Assembly (NCBI GenBank): GCA_947579665.1
Contig: OX388345.1
Span: 73,337,454-73,401,453 of the forward strand
Length of the DNA: 64,000 nucleotides
Reading direction: 5' to 3'
Source: Sympetrum striolatum
Taxonomy: Eukaryota > Arthropoda > Insecta > Odonata > Libellulidae
The notes under the pieces were generated by a model, which saw only the letters and a program-made list of their open reading frames with translations, ran no database searches and had not been told where the DNA came from. The number at the start of each line of letters is the position of its first letter. The first letter of the stretch is position 1. The position numbers and the translations under genes were made by a program. This document shows positions 35,761-46,649 of the stretch, in pieces.

Positions 35761-36055
35761 CTCGATTGACCAACGCTTACTCGACCGACATTTACTTGAC
35801 CGACGTTCACTCGACCGAAGATCACTCGATCGACGCTTACTGGACCGACAGCTCGGTTGCCCGATAGCTCAATTGCCCGTCAGCTCAATTGAACGACATC
35901 TAGCTTGAACGACATTGTTAAACTCAGCTACACTGTTAATTCATGTATCATAGAAGGTAAATATAACTATTAATTTAAGCTTATCAGTTTAGCAGTGGGT
36001 CAATTTAACGTCGGTAGAGAGTATTGGTCAAGTGGGCGTCAGTAAGTTGAAGGTA
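35761..36055. mobile_element. Foldback-type element with arms of 15-bp tandem units (family D)
   Basis: The left arm (35761-35917) is a tandem array of about ten 15-16-base units: CTCGACCGACATTTA, CTTGACCGACGTTCA, CTCGACCGAAGATCA, CTCGATCGACGCTTA, CTGGACCGACAGCTC and then more diverged ones. After an AT-rich core of about 80 bp, the right side (about 35993-36055) carries inverted relics of the same units. Read on the minus strand these are TTACTGACGCC, CACTTGACCAATACT, CTCTACCGACGTTAAATTGA. Arms of short tandem repeats in inverted orientation are the hallmark of Drosophila FB-type foldback elements. Whether this one is mobile is an inference. Confidence 0.6.
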
Positions 36056-36454
36056 TCTCAACCTAAATTTATCACAAATCATTTATTGTCCATTCCACTC
36101 AAACCTGGAACTCCCCGACGACGAATTAAAAACCATTACAAACATTAAAAACTTCAATATAAAGCACTATACCTACCGCTGTTAAATGCGTAACTTTTTC
36201 CAAATATAACTTAATATGTATTTATATATGCGATGCATAATATGTAAATTTATGATCTACCGATACTATGTTATGCTTAATAGCCTCTATTTTTATTGTA
36301 TTTGTTTCCTATTAGCAGTTTGTGAAATAACAGGAATATTCAGTTTATTATTTTCTAGATCTGTAATCACGTAATTTTTTTGTTATTAAAAATACACACC
36401 ATAAAATGTACCCAGAGCATTATAATTAAAGAGTTGTACGAGAAGTGAAAAATA
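36056..36454. other. AT-rich noncoding stretch
   Basis: Nothing recognised. Confidence 0.4.
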
Positions 36455-36522
36455 GTGACTTGGCTGGGACTCGAACTCTGGTCTTCTGGGCAGGTATTTT
36501 AATCACTTAACTACTTAGTCAC
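36434..36522 (-). mobile_element. Short tRNA-like SINE, second family
   Basis: On the minus strand, the acceptor GTGACT pairs with AGTCAC (six pairs). Box A is AAGTAGTTAAGTGATT, CCTGCCC opens the anticodon arm, and GTTCGAGTCCCAGCCA forms the T arm, followed by the tail CTATTTTTCACTTCTCGTAC. It is about 85% like the unit at 31.4 kb by eye. The T stem is damaged, so it is not a working tRNA gene. Confidence 0.65.
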
Positions 36523-36964
36523 TGTTTACATCATTGTAATTAAGATATTATACGGATATTCACTACTTGAGGTTAAGAAGAAATAATAAATCCATCCCGT
36601 AATGGAAGCCATTTTTTCTTAAATCTCACCAAATGCTTCCAAACTCGATAATTTATTTGAATACATTTCCTTCCATACCGATAGTTTGGTGTTATGATTA
36701 CACTCCATCGCAGAGATATTAAGTCGATTACCCTGGATGTAATCTTACTACCTCGGAAGCTTTGGAGAGAGTTCAGATTAAAGATCAACATTTCGAACAA
36801 TGAATCAAGATAATGGCACCCAGGATGTATTCCTATTACCTCAGGAGCTTTTGAGAGAGTTCAGATTAAAAATCAATATTCCGAGCAATGATTCAATTCC
36901 GCCACTGATGGATTTCTCCCGCAATCACAGATAAACAAATGCGATGATTATGAGCTGTAGGAAA
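36523..36964. other. Noncoding stretch
   Basis: A stretch of about 35 bases containing GGAGAGAGTTCAGATTAAA recurs twice (about 36764 and 36851), suggesting an 87-base local duplication. Nothing else was seen. Confidence 0.4.
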
Positions 36965-37165
36965 TGATTATAATTAAAGTTTCTTATTAGAGCGAGAATG
37001 AGACTAACCGAAGGTTTAGCTTAGGAAAAAATATACACCGCAACAGGAAAACACCCTCAAGAAGGGGGTGTGGAGAAACAGAGAAACCTACTGATACTTA
37101 AGTAAATTCTTATGGGAAAGCAGGTTAAAGATCTGAAAGGCAAACAAGACAATATAGATACATAT
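36965..37165 (+). repeat. Dispersed repeat family B, copy
   Basis: Blocks shared with 44405-44765 in the same order: TTATTAGAGCGAGAATGAGA, ACACCCTCAAGAAGG, GTGGAGAAAC, GAAACCTACTGATA, GATCTGAAAGGCAAACAAGA. No coding frame. Confidence 0.6.
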
Positions 37166-37814
37166 TCACATAAAAAAAATTAATATTAATGTTTGCATAA
37201 CGGTGAAGAACATCGTGGAAAGCAAGTATTAAGGAAACGGAGGAGAGGAAAAATCTACACCCAAGGTTGAACCGTTGGCAGAGAATCGGTGAGAAAAAGG
37301 AGATAGTATTTGTTGGAATAAAAGGAGAGAAAATTATATACCACATTACTCATGTCGGAAAGTGAGAAGATGAAATCTTCAAGGACGAAGACTCGGTGCA
37401 GATGTAAACATCACCTCAACCGGAAGTTTTGCATAATCTTAAAGAGATCTAGTATACCAAGGTCATCACGAATGACTTCCGTAATGAAAAATTTCTTAAA
37501 TTTATAATAAGAAATAATCTGAGAAGTTAAGTAATGCGTTTCTTCAGCACGTACCACTCATTATCTCGTCCATTAATGCTTAACATTCGTAAAAGTAAAA
37601 TTCTCAAGCTATGTATTAATTATTATAATCTTCTTTTTCCCTTTGTAATTTTAGCGTTAATTATGTATACTTTCCCTCATTTTCAAAGCTCCCGGATATC
37701 GAAGTAGACAGCACATGCTTCTTTGTTTACAGCGGCTCCGGATTCAGATTCCGATAGAGTTCATCATTTCTTACCCAGTATCATGAAAATATTAGCAAGC
37801 TATCTTATAAATTA
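37166..37814. other. Noncoding stretch
   Basis: AT-rich; nothing recognised. Confidence 0.4.
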
Positions 37815-38040
37815 AATGGTATCATCATCACTGTCTAAAGGCTATGCTTTGTCTCTGCATCCAGGAGCTCCTGTCTTCTGCCATTCTCTTTAATTGGCAG
37901 TACCCATCCACTGTCACCCTTGTCTGAATATCTTAAATGTATTTCTTCGTAGGTCTTCCCCTTCCTTTCTTTCCCAACACTTTTCCTTCGAAAATTATCC
38001 CTGTCATACTTGTCTCAGTAGATGACCCAAGAATTTTACT
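37815..38040 (-). mobile_element. RTE-like LINE 3' fragment (minus)
   Basis: The minus strand reads TSMTGIIFEGKVLGKKGRGR and then PTKKYI, a stop, then GYCQLKRMAEDRSSW. It ends with CAGTGATGATGATACC. The pattern 'LEG+..GKRGRGRP...YLDD...LK+LAEDR..W' followed by a GATGAT 3' end is the C-terminus of the LINE family at 11.1 kb. It is inactive. Confidence 0.8.
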
Positions 38041-39149
38041 TTCCTTTTTTCAATTATATTTATTTATTGCCTCTTTTCCTTCACTTCCTTAATTATTATT
38101 AATTTATATATTAAGAAGCAAATTTATGGTACAAGTAGCGTATCCAGGGTGCTCGAGAAATGCTAATCGTGCGGCGTGAGCAGGAAGACTAATCACCCAC
38201 TATATTTTCCTAGGCATTGGCGTTCTATAAGATTTAGTTCTATGAATATTAATTTCGTTTAATTTTCTAAAAATGTTAGCAACTGATATCAGGATTTTCG
38301 CACAGGTTTTCCTAACACGGTTTTTGAGTTAATTCTTGCAGTAGATCTTTCCTTCAAACTTTTACTCTAGGATTTTATATGCACTCGACTTCGAGAATTT
38401 TATTTCTTTCTCTAATTAAATGAGAGGCTATTAGGTTACTACGCATTATCACCAAAGATAAGTCAGGCGGCGAGAATACTTTTCTGTCTTCCTCTCATTG
38501 AAATGAAATCTCAATAGTAATCACTAAAAGAAAAAAAAAAAACAGAACATGAGGCACAAATCCGATATTGTTTACTGAATTCTTCGAAACGTTAATTAAT
38601 GGAACTAAATTTTAGTAATAAAAAGGGGAAGGATGTGAAAATCACATAGTTTATAAGATCTGTGTTTTATTAAAGCGAGATTGAGACAGAAAAGTGTTTT
38701 CTTCCCTCTCACCTGTCCTAAATGATGTTAATAAAAAATAAATAAAGTATAAGAGAGTAGACATAGAGGAAAAACTTGGATAAAAGAATTGGTGTAAAAA
38801 AACTTAAGATAATATCAAATAATTACGAAACAAGATCAACTACAGAGAAACAAAAAGAAGGGAAGGTGATAAACCTACACAAACCTATTGATGACACAAG
38901 CAAACAAATTTATAGTGTGAATAAAAGCATTTGTAAATACCCATCTACAATTTACCCTTTTAATTGAAATAAAAAATACCATAAATTTAATTTCACCCCA
39001 CCGCGGAATTGTTGCAAATAAGAAACATCAGGTAAAAAGCCCTTGAATACAATGGCTGAAGTAGAAATATTTCAAGATGTATATCAAAATTTCTATCAAG
39101 CGTTGCAAAATAAATTCCATTAATCTACTCTCGAAACCACTTCCATCGC
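38041..39149. other. AT-rich stretch with a scrap of repeat B
   Basis: TTTTATTAAAGCGAGATTGA at about 38666 is the start of family B. A run of A at about 38528-38541 follows a decayed T/A-rich segment. Otherwise nothing. Confidence 0.4.
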
Positions 39150-39570
39150 AAATAAAACTGCCAGCGACATATTTCATCCAAGCATACACCTCAAGAAATC
39201 CGAAAGCTTAACGCATTTCACGGCAAACTCGAGCGAATTCAAAAGCGGATCGATTAGAAGGGGCGGAATCAATTTTTCTCAATGTAAGACGGAGCGTGGG
39301 AGGAGCATGTGACAACTTGGGAGGCGAGCGAGTTTCCTCCAAGGACTCAAAAGCCTGGAAATCTCCATTAGCCGCGGAAGAATCCGACATAAACCTCCGC
39401 GAAAACCCGTTTCTCCAACTCGAGAGAAATTACGCCCGTTCTGCCCGAATTTTCAACTCCTACGCCCAACTTCTCTCTCCCGTAGGAGCACGGCGACGAC
39501 TGGGATTCGTGAAAGGCAACGTAAATAACGCGATAAGTTCGAATTCTGATTTATCTGGAAACTAACAGGA
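39150..39570. other. CpG-rich island
   Basis: GC- and CpG-rich against AT-rich flanks. An 89-codon plus-strand frame (39296-39565) begins without an upstream splice site and resembles no protein. Confidence 0.4.
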
Positions 39571-40589
39571 ATCTGCGACGCACCTATTCTTCCCAAGGAT
39601 TACGCTCACAAACGGTCCCTTCAACTTATAGATAAGATGTCTTCTTCTCGGAAAACTTTCCAAAGTTGTGTACCAAGTACGCTTACGGTACCAATGGACG
39701 AGGAATGACTTGAGTTGTTACCAATCCAGGAACACGTTAAGTGGAAACGCAATGAGGAAAACTTGAAATAATTTTGGGTCAAAGTGCCGAAAATTATTAA
39801 CGAAAATTTTCCACAAAAGTTTTAAACAAACGAAAAATAACAAAAACTCAAAATATTTTTTGTTGTATGATGGTTTAATAGCTCTCCCTCTAGCCTACTA
39901 TAACAGATGTTTCAGACTAGCTCATATTTTATTATATATAAGATAATATTTTATTATTTTCTGTCAAATTTATGAAGTCAGATAAAAAATAGACCTTATT
40001 GCTCCCTATCTCCTACAGATTCTTCCTAATTCTTAAAAGAATTTGCCCAGAAAAGATCGGAATAGCTGTCTCACAGTCATAATATATGAATGATAAACAT
40101 TTCAAGGAGACAGGACGTACCTATTCTTACAAAATAGAAAGAAGCTGTCAGGATTGGGCACTACCTAAAATGAGGTAGATCTCACTGGAAAATATCTTTC
40201 AGTCAAAATACAGTTATACTTGTACACCTAATGTTTTCAAGCAATCTAAGGCGGGCCGCAATAAATCCAAGAAGAACTTCGCGGCCCGCGATTATTTCAC
40301 TCAAAATTCATTTTAAATACTTATATAAAAAGAAGCTAAACAGATCCAATAATATTTCTTGGAATTCTATTCACAGAAAGAGTTTTATTATTCAACAACC
40401 TATAGAGCTTTAGTGAAAGAAATTGTCTTTTATTGTACATCTGTCGCAATAAATAATTTTCTAATTGAAAATAGTTATAAAATTGATTTACTGTAATCCA
40501 TTTTAATATGAGTGTAGAGTTTATTTTTTAAGAGTCAAATACCACAAAAGACGCATATTTTTCTTTCCAGGACTCAAGATCTTTGAAAG
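39571..40589. other. AT-rich noncoding stretch
   Basis: Nothing recognised, apart from an imperfect inverted pair GGCGGGCCGC/GCGGCCCGC at 40250-40290. Confidence 0.4.
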
Positions 40590-41240
40590 AAAACAGTGCG
40601 CAGATTTCGAAAAAAGCTATTATTGGACCGTAAGCAATTGATAAACAGCCACGTGCGGCTCGTGGACCGTGGGTTGGACACCCATGCTGTAGAGAGTTTT
40701 CATGTGTGTTGCATGCAAACAAACCACGCCCCCTTGGCGGGGAATACATATCGTACCGGAAACGGAAAGCATCCATTAGATGTATAAAAACTTTTCCCGA
40801 TAGAGGGAAATAGGAGTCCGCAACTACGCTGCCCCTTCCGGCGAACATGTTCAATTGCGACATTTTTACACTGCCTCTTCCTCGAACGTCGTCGCTCGAG
40901 CAAAAACCAAACAAAACAAAAGACTCCTTAGACGCGCGTAGGTGACGAAACCTCGCTCCACTTTAGCGAGAAAAGAGCATCGAGGCGAAGAGGATGCAGC
41001 ACCACCCGCGTAATGGACCGAGGAGGAGGCAAGACGAAGCCAAAAAATCGGAGCAATAAAACTTGGCGACCAGACGTCACTGGAGAGGAAATTGGGGAAA
41101 ACCCGGGATTCAAAACGTAAACTGCGAGAAAAAGTACTAACTTCTGCGATAGTAAAAATAAGTTCCATCTGCGAGGAGGAAAAGTTTCCTTCGATTGCTT
41201 TCATGTAGCGATATCTGCGCGCGGATTCGATTAAGATGAT
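40590..41240. other. CpG-rich island with small palindromes
   Basis: It contains CCACGTGCGGCTCGTGG (a 5-bp stem) at about 40650 and many CpG. Overlapping minus-strand frames of up to 141 codons are open. They give Ser/Arg/Phe-rich translations without family resemblance, and I do not call a gene. Confidence 0.4.
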
Positions 41241-41643
41241 TGTTTCGGGATGGAGAGGATGTTTTGAGAACAAAATTGGCGCTCCGAGCACAATATATAT
41301 TTATTTTATAAACACTAGTGAACTCACTGGATAGAAATAACGGAATTTCTTGTGACATTTTACATTTTTTATTATTAATAAATAAATCCACAACAAATGT
41401 ACCCAAATTTTATGAGTATCAATCATATTAGAATTAAAGGCAAAACATGTGAACGGAATTCCTCCAAGAAAATCAAATCAAATTTTATTCAATAGAATGT
41501 ATCACGTAAAGATCGAAGGAAACAACGTTTTAGTCATAATTTTCGCTAAAAATGCATACGTTTCCAAAATCTTTCTTTAATCACTCCCATTACTGAGTAA
41601 TACTTTAATAATTGATCACTTCCTTGATCGTGACAATGTAAAA
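41241..41643. other. AT-rich noncoding stretch
   Basis: Nothing recognised. Confidence 0.4.
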
Positions 41644-41797
41644 ATTATATACTTTTCCGCAAATTTATTTTAGAACTACCGGTTCCGGCTACATTGTCAT
41701 CCGGTTCCGGCTACAGGTTCATAGAACATTATGAACCTAAAGATGGCGATGTAGACGGTTGATCTAAAATAAAAGCTGAGGAAAAGTGTATATTATC
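41644..41797. mobile_element. Small inverted-repeat element with CCGGTTCCGG core
   Basis: The left end TATACTTTTCCGCAAATTTA and TTTTAGA is matched in inverse orientation at the right (TCTAAAATAAAAGCTGAGGA, then AAAGTGTATA). Inside, CCGGTTCCGGCTACA occurs twice (41679 and 41701). AGGTTCATA/TATGAACCT forms a perfect 9-bp hairpin, and GATGGCGATGTAGACGG follows. It is a form of the GATG...CCGGT module with its surrounding inverted arms. Confidence 0.6.
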
Positions 41798-42011
41798 TTT
41801 AAATTGTGAATCTCCACAACATCACGGCGGCCTCCGTATATTTAATTTGAAGTAAAACTGTTTAATAACTCATGGGTGAAAAGAGTGGGATTTAGAAACA
41901 TTTAGTCGACTATAATAATTTACGAACATAATTTTCATAGTATTTACATGATATCCTACTCTAGCTAACACATCTTGATAAATTAAAGAAATGTGATTTG
42001 TCTTCCGGCAG
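41798..42011. other. AT-rich noncoding stretch
   Basis: Upstream flank of the candidate exon. It ends in TTTGTCTTCCGGCAG, an acceptable splice acceptor. Confidence 0.35.
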
Positions 42012-42359
42012 ATTCAGTTAGGTTTGCCTCAGCCATGTATTTACGTGATATTAAAAGAGATTCTAAGATGTAATGCGCATCAGCAAATTTCCACAATGAA
42101 TACTTATGCACTGTTGAAACAGTATAATGAAAAATTTGAAGGTCGCAGATTTCTCGTGGATAGTGATTATTTTCACGAACAAGATTTTGTTCATTTGAGA
42201 CATGCCTTACATGTGACCGCAAATTCAAGGCTTCATCCCACGCTTCCTACGCATTGGCTGGTGTTCCGAATGACGCAACGATGCAAAGAGGAAATTGAAC
42301 ATTGTAAACACAAAGTTTCAAAAAATACGGAGGAAATTTTAAGCCACTCTTTCAGCTAG
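42012..42359 (+). CDS. Candidate terminal coding exon, unrecognised protein
   Basis: After an acceptor-like TTTGTCTTCCGGCAG, one frame is open for 115 codons to TAG at 42357. An in-frame stop lies only 18 bases upstream of the start, so the acceptor marks a plausible boundary. The peptide has a balanced composition: it begins IQLGLPQPCIYVILKEI, contains NAHQQISTMNTYALLKQYNE and LVDSDYFHEQDFVHLRHALH, then LPTHWLVFRMTQRCKEEIEH, and ends in a charged helix-like tail. Cysteine, histidine and tryptophan are present in normal proportions, and there is no low complexity. I recognise no domain. It could be the last exon of a host gene or a piece of an unfamiliar transposon protein. An in-frame ATG occurs at codon 29 (MNTYALL). 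AATAAA-like sequences follow at about 42567 and 42705. Confidence 0.35.
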   Translation: MQLGLPQPCIYVILKEILRCNAHQQISTMNTYALLKQYNEKFEGRRFLVDSDYFHEQDFVHLRHALHVTANSRLHPTLPTHWLVFRMTQRCKEEIEHCKHKVSKNTEEILSHSFS

Positions 42360-43240
42360 AGTAAGTTGAAATAAGGAAAGTTCAGAACCATTATTCTGTG
42401 AAACCGATACTAAATTCATCACAAATAAGAAATTATTTAATTACGAGAAAAGGAAAGTTACTATAAACATGATCATACGTTAATAAAACGTAGTGATGCA
42501 AATTAACTCCGTACCATGACAAACTTAAGCTTCTGTGTACTTCGTAAAGGGGGATTCTATAAATTGAAATAAATTCTACATCGAAAAAATCCATAGAATG
42601 AAGTCAAGTTACTGCATAAATATATACCAACAGAATTTTTCTAAGTAAAAGCGAGAGCAATGCATGGACGGCAATTTGCATTTATTAATAATTAAAGAAA
42701 ATAATAAATAAATTGCGGAAATTTACGAACATGATATTCCACCAAAGAATTGGATCTAAATTCAACGCCACAACGCAACGAGAATCAAGCCAAAGTTTTC
42801 GGCACTGGTGCCGGTTAGGATCTCCTTCATTAGCTAATCCCTGGAGAGGTTTACCAGGCATGATGGTAATTCCACTCTGCTATCATCAAGGAGGATAATG
42901 GGCGAGTAATTACTAGGAGGACCGTGGGAATTTTCATTTTCCTGTAATCGTTGAGTGCCACAAACATGTTTGTTCCACTCGGTAGATTCCACTCAGTCTA
43001 ACAATAAGATGTCTTTCTCTCCGTGCAGTTATTTTGTAAGGATTGCAATAGAGTTGGGCGGAGATGCAAAAATTGAATAAATCAATCGAAAATCAACAGG
43101 TTAACTGCCAGTTCATAATTGATAAAAATGCCAAGCGAACTAATTCAATTTGAATGTATCATTTCATTATACAAATAGGTTTCAAAAATACTGTTTACTC
43201 TGCCTTATTTTTAAATGGAATTACTGCATTTTAGTATCTG
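42360..43240. other. AT-rich noncoding stretch
   Basis: Nothing recognised. Confidence 0.4.
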
Positions 43241-43386
43241 GATATGACCCTCACGGCTTCAGGGAACAAACTGAAATTTATAGTATATTTAAATTATGTC
43301 AGAATGTTACAAAATTCAAAATTAATTTTTATTACTAAATAAAATTGATCAGATTAGGCCATCTCAAGTATATTTTAAAGTTCAAA

Positions 43387-43398
43387 CAATTTCAAACT
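43387..43398 (+). repeat. Left target-site duplication of the SINE
   Basis: CAATTTCAAACT, identical to 43531-43542. Confidence 0.9.
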
Positions 43399-43530
43399 GG
43401 CTCCCGGATAGTCATGTGGACAGCGCGTTTGCCTTTGGTGAAAGCGGTCCCGGGTTCGAATCCCGGTGGGAGCCAATGTGCGAAATGACCTAAGCTGTTG
43501 AAGCACTGTTAACAATACTACTACTACTAC
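43399..43530 (+). mobile_element. Complete tRNA-derived SINE with CTA tail
   Basis: The 76-nt head folds as a tRNA. Acceptor GCTCCCG pairs with TGGGAGC. Box A is TAGTCATGTGG. The anticodon arm is weak, with loop CTTTGGT. The T arm CCGGG-TTCGAAT-CCCGG is perfect, giving a good box B. The body is about 45 nt (GTGCGAAATGACCTAAGCTG...), and the tail is ACTACTACTACTAC. A perfect 12-bp direct repeat flanks the unit, as expected for LINE-driven insertion. The intact promoter and target-site duplication mark it as the youngest mobile insertion in the window. Older relatives lie at 5906 (whole) and 56240 (tail only). The length is short for a SINE. The partner LINE is unknown. Confidence 0.9.
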
Positions 43531-43542
43531 CAATTTCAAACT
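43531..43542 (+). repeat. Right target-site duplication of the SINE
   Basis: CAATTTCAAACT directly follows the CTA tail. Confidence 0.9.
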
Positions 43543-43719
43543 CGAGGGATCAAAATGACCCTCATAGCCCCCAGGGAACAGTCAAAGTAAGGGTTAAATG
43601 TGACTCTCATCCCAATGAGGAACCTATATGACCCTGATGCCAATGAAGGTCAAATGTGACCCTCCCAGCAGTTAACGTGTGAACACTATGACATTGGACG
43701 GAATAAACCGAGCAATTTA

Positions 43720-44240
43720 TTCCTCGTCCACTCCGATTCAAAACTTACTTCATGAGACCGCACGGGAGCCAAAATGCGCGCAATTTCCACTCAAAAATGT
43801 ATTTCAAAATTCCCAACGACGGATACGCAGATTCGCTTTTATTCGGCGTAGGGGAACATCTGCTTTTTTCCGGGCTATGCGAAAGGGCACCGAAGCGGGG
43901 GCGGGCCCGTTTGAGAAGCCTTCCAAAATACACGGCCTCCGCCCTGCCCCAATCCTCGTGCTTTGCGAAACCGAAATAGAAAAGGTCGGAAAAAAGGCAA
44001 GCGCGTGTCTCTGGGCCTCCTCTTGGCAAACGAAAGCGTCAAGTGGGGATCTCCAAGGCCCACACCCGCACTGAGGGTATACACACACGGCCACTTCATC
44101 TCTCTCCATCAATCATTGCCTCAATCTACTGCATTAGCGTTAACCTATCGCGGAGGCTTTCAAACTCATGAGCTCATTAAACGCATACTGAAGCCTATTC
44201 ACCAGTCATCGACCTCTATCAAGTTATCTGCGATTAAGGG
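43720..44240. other. CpG-rich island
   Basis: Dense CpG and G+C, with overlapping frames of 75-131 codons on both strands, none like a known protein. The mirrored openness on both strands points to composition and not coding. Confidence 0.4.
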
Positions 44241-44404
44241 CTAAATTACCCGATCTCGTTATGGTATCTGCAAGAGGCTGGCGGACTCAGATACGCGGTC
44301 TGTCTATACTATTAGAAACCTGTAGCTTGATGGATACATATCTCCTCTACTATTAGCTACAGTAAGATTCGTAGAAATAATAACAATATAAAATTATAAT
44401 AGTA

Positions 44405-44765
44405 AAGGAATTTATTCAGGGCGAGATTGAAACTATAAAGTCTCTTCTTATATCTAACCCTTGGTCATGTAAGTGTAAAAAACGAAATAGCTTGAAAGTA
44501 CAGCACACAGAAGAAGATTACTTTGTGGATTTAAAAAACCTAAGTTAAGAGCTTAGTAAGCAATGTATATGCGCATGATGCACTGGCTTGAATTTTGAGA
44601 CCACCCTCAAGAAAGGAGGAGTGAAAAACCTGCGAAACCTACAGATAGGAAATCTAAATTTAGAGATGAAACGAGATTTAAAAGACAAGAAGACATATCA
44701 ATAATATCATACAAGAACAAAAAAGAACAATCAGTTACACATTACATGTAAGTAGGTTAAAATAA
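44405..44765 (+). repeat. Dispersed repeat family B, longest copy
   Basis: Begins TTTATTCAGGGCGAGATTGA and AAACTATAAAGTC. It continues with ATCTAACCCTTGG, ACCACCCTCAAGAAAGGAGG, AAACCTGCGAAACCTACAGA, TTTAAAAGACAAGAAGACAT and ACATTACATGTAAGTAGG. Parts recur at 33.1, 37.0, 38.7 and (inverted) 51.5 kb. There is no frame, so it is either nonautonomous or a LINE 3' UTR. Confidence 0.65.
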
Positions 44766-44884
44766 ACTGATAAATATACTATTAAATAAACAATACCTCT
44801 AAAACGGTCTAACAAATTAAAAAGACAAAGAGGAAAAAATAATAAAATATAGAAGGTAAATACAATTTAAAAAAACATTCATTA

Positions 44885-45115
44885 AAACAGCGGATTAAGT
44901 AGAGAAGGTATATAGCGAGTATGCAAGATGAGGAGTGGAGAAATTCGCTTTATTTTACTCACCTAGTCATAAAGAAATGAGTGAGACAAGAAACTCAGTG
45001 ATGGTGAGAAGTATGCTTTCCAAAGCATTCAATAAAGAATAACCTAAATCATTCCGGTAATTTAAACAGCATTTTTTTCCATATTATCACAGTCGTGAAC
45101 AAGTCTGGCACAAAA
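44885..45115 (+). repeat. Dispersed repeat family A, copy 3 (diverged)
   Basis: AGATGAGGAGTGGAG near the left and TTCCATATTATCACAGTCGT near the right match the ends of copies 1 and 2. The TCTGGCACAAAAG that follows matches the flank of copy 1. The middle is hard to align. Confidence 0.45.
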
Positions 45116-46649
45116 GTAATTAAGGAGAAATTTTCCTCTGTATCGGACAAAATATTTAAGTGCGTGATTACAAAATCAGCTAAAGAAAGGAAAGATAACA
45201 GCCGAGATGAAACGAACACGAAGATCGTATATAAAAAAGTTAATCGATGATTGCACAGATTCAATGACCTGATATCTACTCCTTCACTTAGTCTTAAGGT
45301 TGCAATTAGCTGGCTCTGAGTGCTTACGTCTTGATCATCAAATCCGAGATTATAGCTGGTTACTGATTACAGCAAAATCAAAGCAATGTAAAGATTAGAT
45401 AACTTTAAATTGTTACCAATTACCATTCCATTACAACAGATACTCTGATCTTCCAAAAAATTAAATTCGAAATTTGATAAGGATTTCTATAATATGTATA
45501 TTGTTTTAAAATAAATTATTATAAGCATTAAAATATGCTCAAGCTTGAGAAGTGGCAACGAGAAGGACCAAGCTTGAAAAAAAATATCACAAGAGAAGCT
45601 AAAACCAAATCAGAAATGGAATAATATATAATAAGGGTGTACGTATTATCCAACACGATTTCATCTTAGTTAATAATAACTAATTTAAAGAAACTCGGGT
45701 AAAAATATAAAATACAATATATCTTTAAGCGAAAATAAGGGTTTTGTTATCAGCCATATCAGTTGGCATCAGCTGCTTTGCAACTGAACGTCACCGATTT
45801 CGAAAAGTCCGATTCAACCCCATCACCGATGTCACCTGACACCTGAAATCCACAGAGACGACCACTAGGATTCCATCCGTAGCCATCTTCTTAGTGTTTG
45901 TCCTTTGGTTGCTTTACCACTTATGCCCCTAAACCAACCCTGGCCACCTTCCTTTCACCTTGTTATCCTTCACCAATTCCACTTTCCCTCTCCGGTTTCA
46001 TTAAACCCTCTAACTATCCCAACTCTCAAAACAACTCCCTAAACATCTCCTCCAATGGAAACCCTTTTATCTCCGTAACTCCTCCTTTGACCCGATTCGC
46101 CTTCGGCAACAACCAAAACAAATCCTCTCTCTCGAGTCCTACTTCAACGCAGCCCAACTATAAGGCGGAATAAGAGCTTCAACCTTGCCCCGAATATAAA
46201 AACGGAAGAAATCGACTATATATAGCGATGCGCCCCTTCGAAGCGAATTGCCTTAAAGGAACGCGCTTTTCTTCAATTCCTCCTCTTCCGATTAGAATAA
46301 AAACTTTGGTGAAAGTAAATCTTTCGTTTAATATTGACATATATGATCGCAAGGTGAAACTGGGACTGAAAATCTAAACTCATATACTAAATATAATGTA
46401 TTATCACCTAAATACCTGCTTTTTTAAATTTTACTATGTAAATACTACACTGCAGAAGAATGTCGAGTTGAGATAAACAGTAACTACAGTACTCGTGGAA
46501 CCTAATATGTTGTTCCTAGGGTAAATAATAGATATGGTGAGTGGCAGCTGAAATCTATTATCCCAAAATTGTTCAATAAATATTGCGCCCAGAGTGATGT
46601 ACATTAATTTAACAGTGCAAGAAGCATTAAGAGGGTTCTGAAAAATCCT
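45116..46649. other. Noncoding stretch
   Basis: AT-rich. A Pro/Ser/Asn-rich frame of 91 codons at 45898-46173 sits in a C-rich segment and has no splice or domain support. A 12-base palindrome CTCAAGCTTGAG lies at 45538. Confidence 0.35.

Larger units (their letters stand above)
43241..43680 (+). repeat. Degenerate tandem repeat, 28-bp unit, interrupted by a SINE
   Basis: TGACTCTCAT, TGACCCTGAT and TGACCCTCCC start at 43601, 43629 and 43657, exactly 28 bases apart, each followed by a CCAATGA-like block. A longer form (ATGACCCTCA...CAGGGAACA) occurs at about 43243 and again at 43555. The SINE at 43399-43530 lies between these two. Confidence 0.65.

Noticed and set aside
40528..41291. Minus-strand frames of 128 and 141 codons
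   Set aside because: Same situation: CpG-rich composition depletes stop codons, and the opposite strand is partly open too.
43400..43474. tRNA gene with a TTG anticodon
   Set aside because: The anticodon stem is defective and the unit has a CTA tail and target-site duplications, so it is a SINE head.
45898..46173. 91-codon Pro/Ser/Asn-rich frame
   Set aside because: C-rich low-complexity sequence with no start, splice or domain support.
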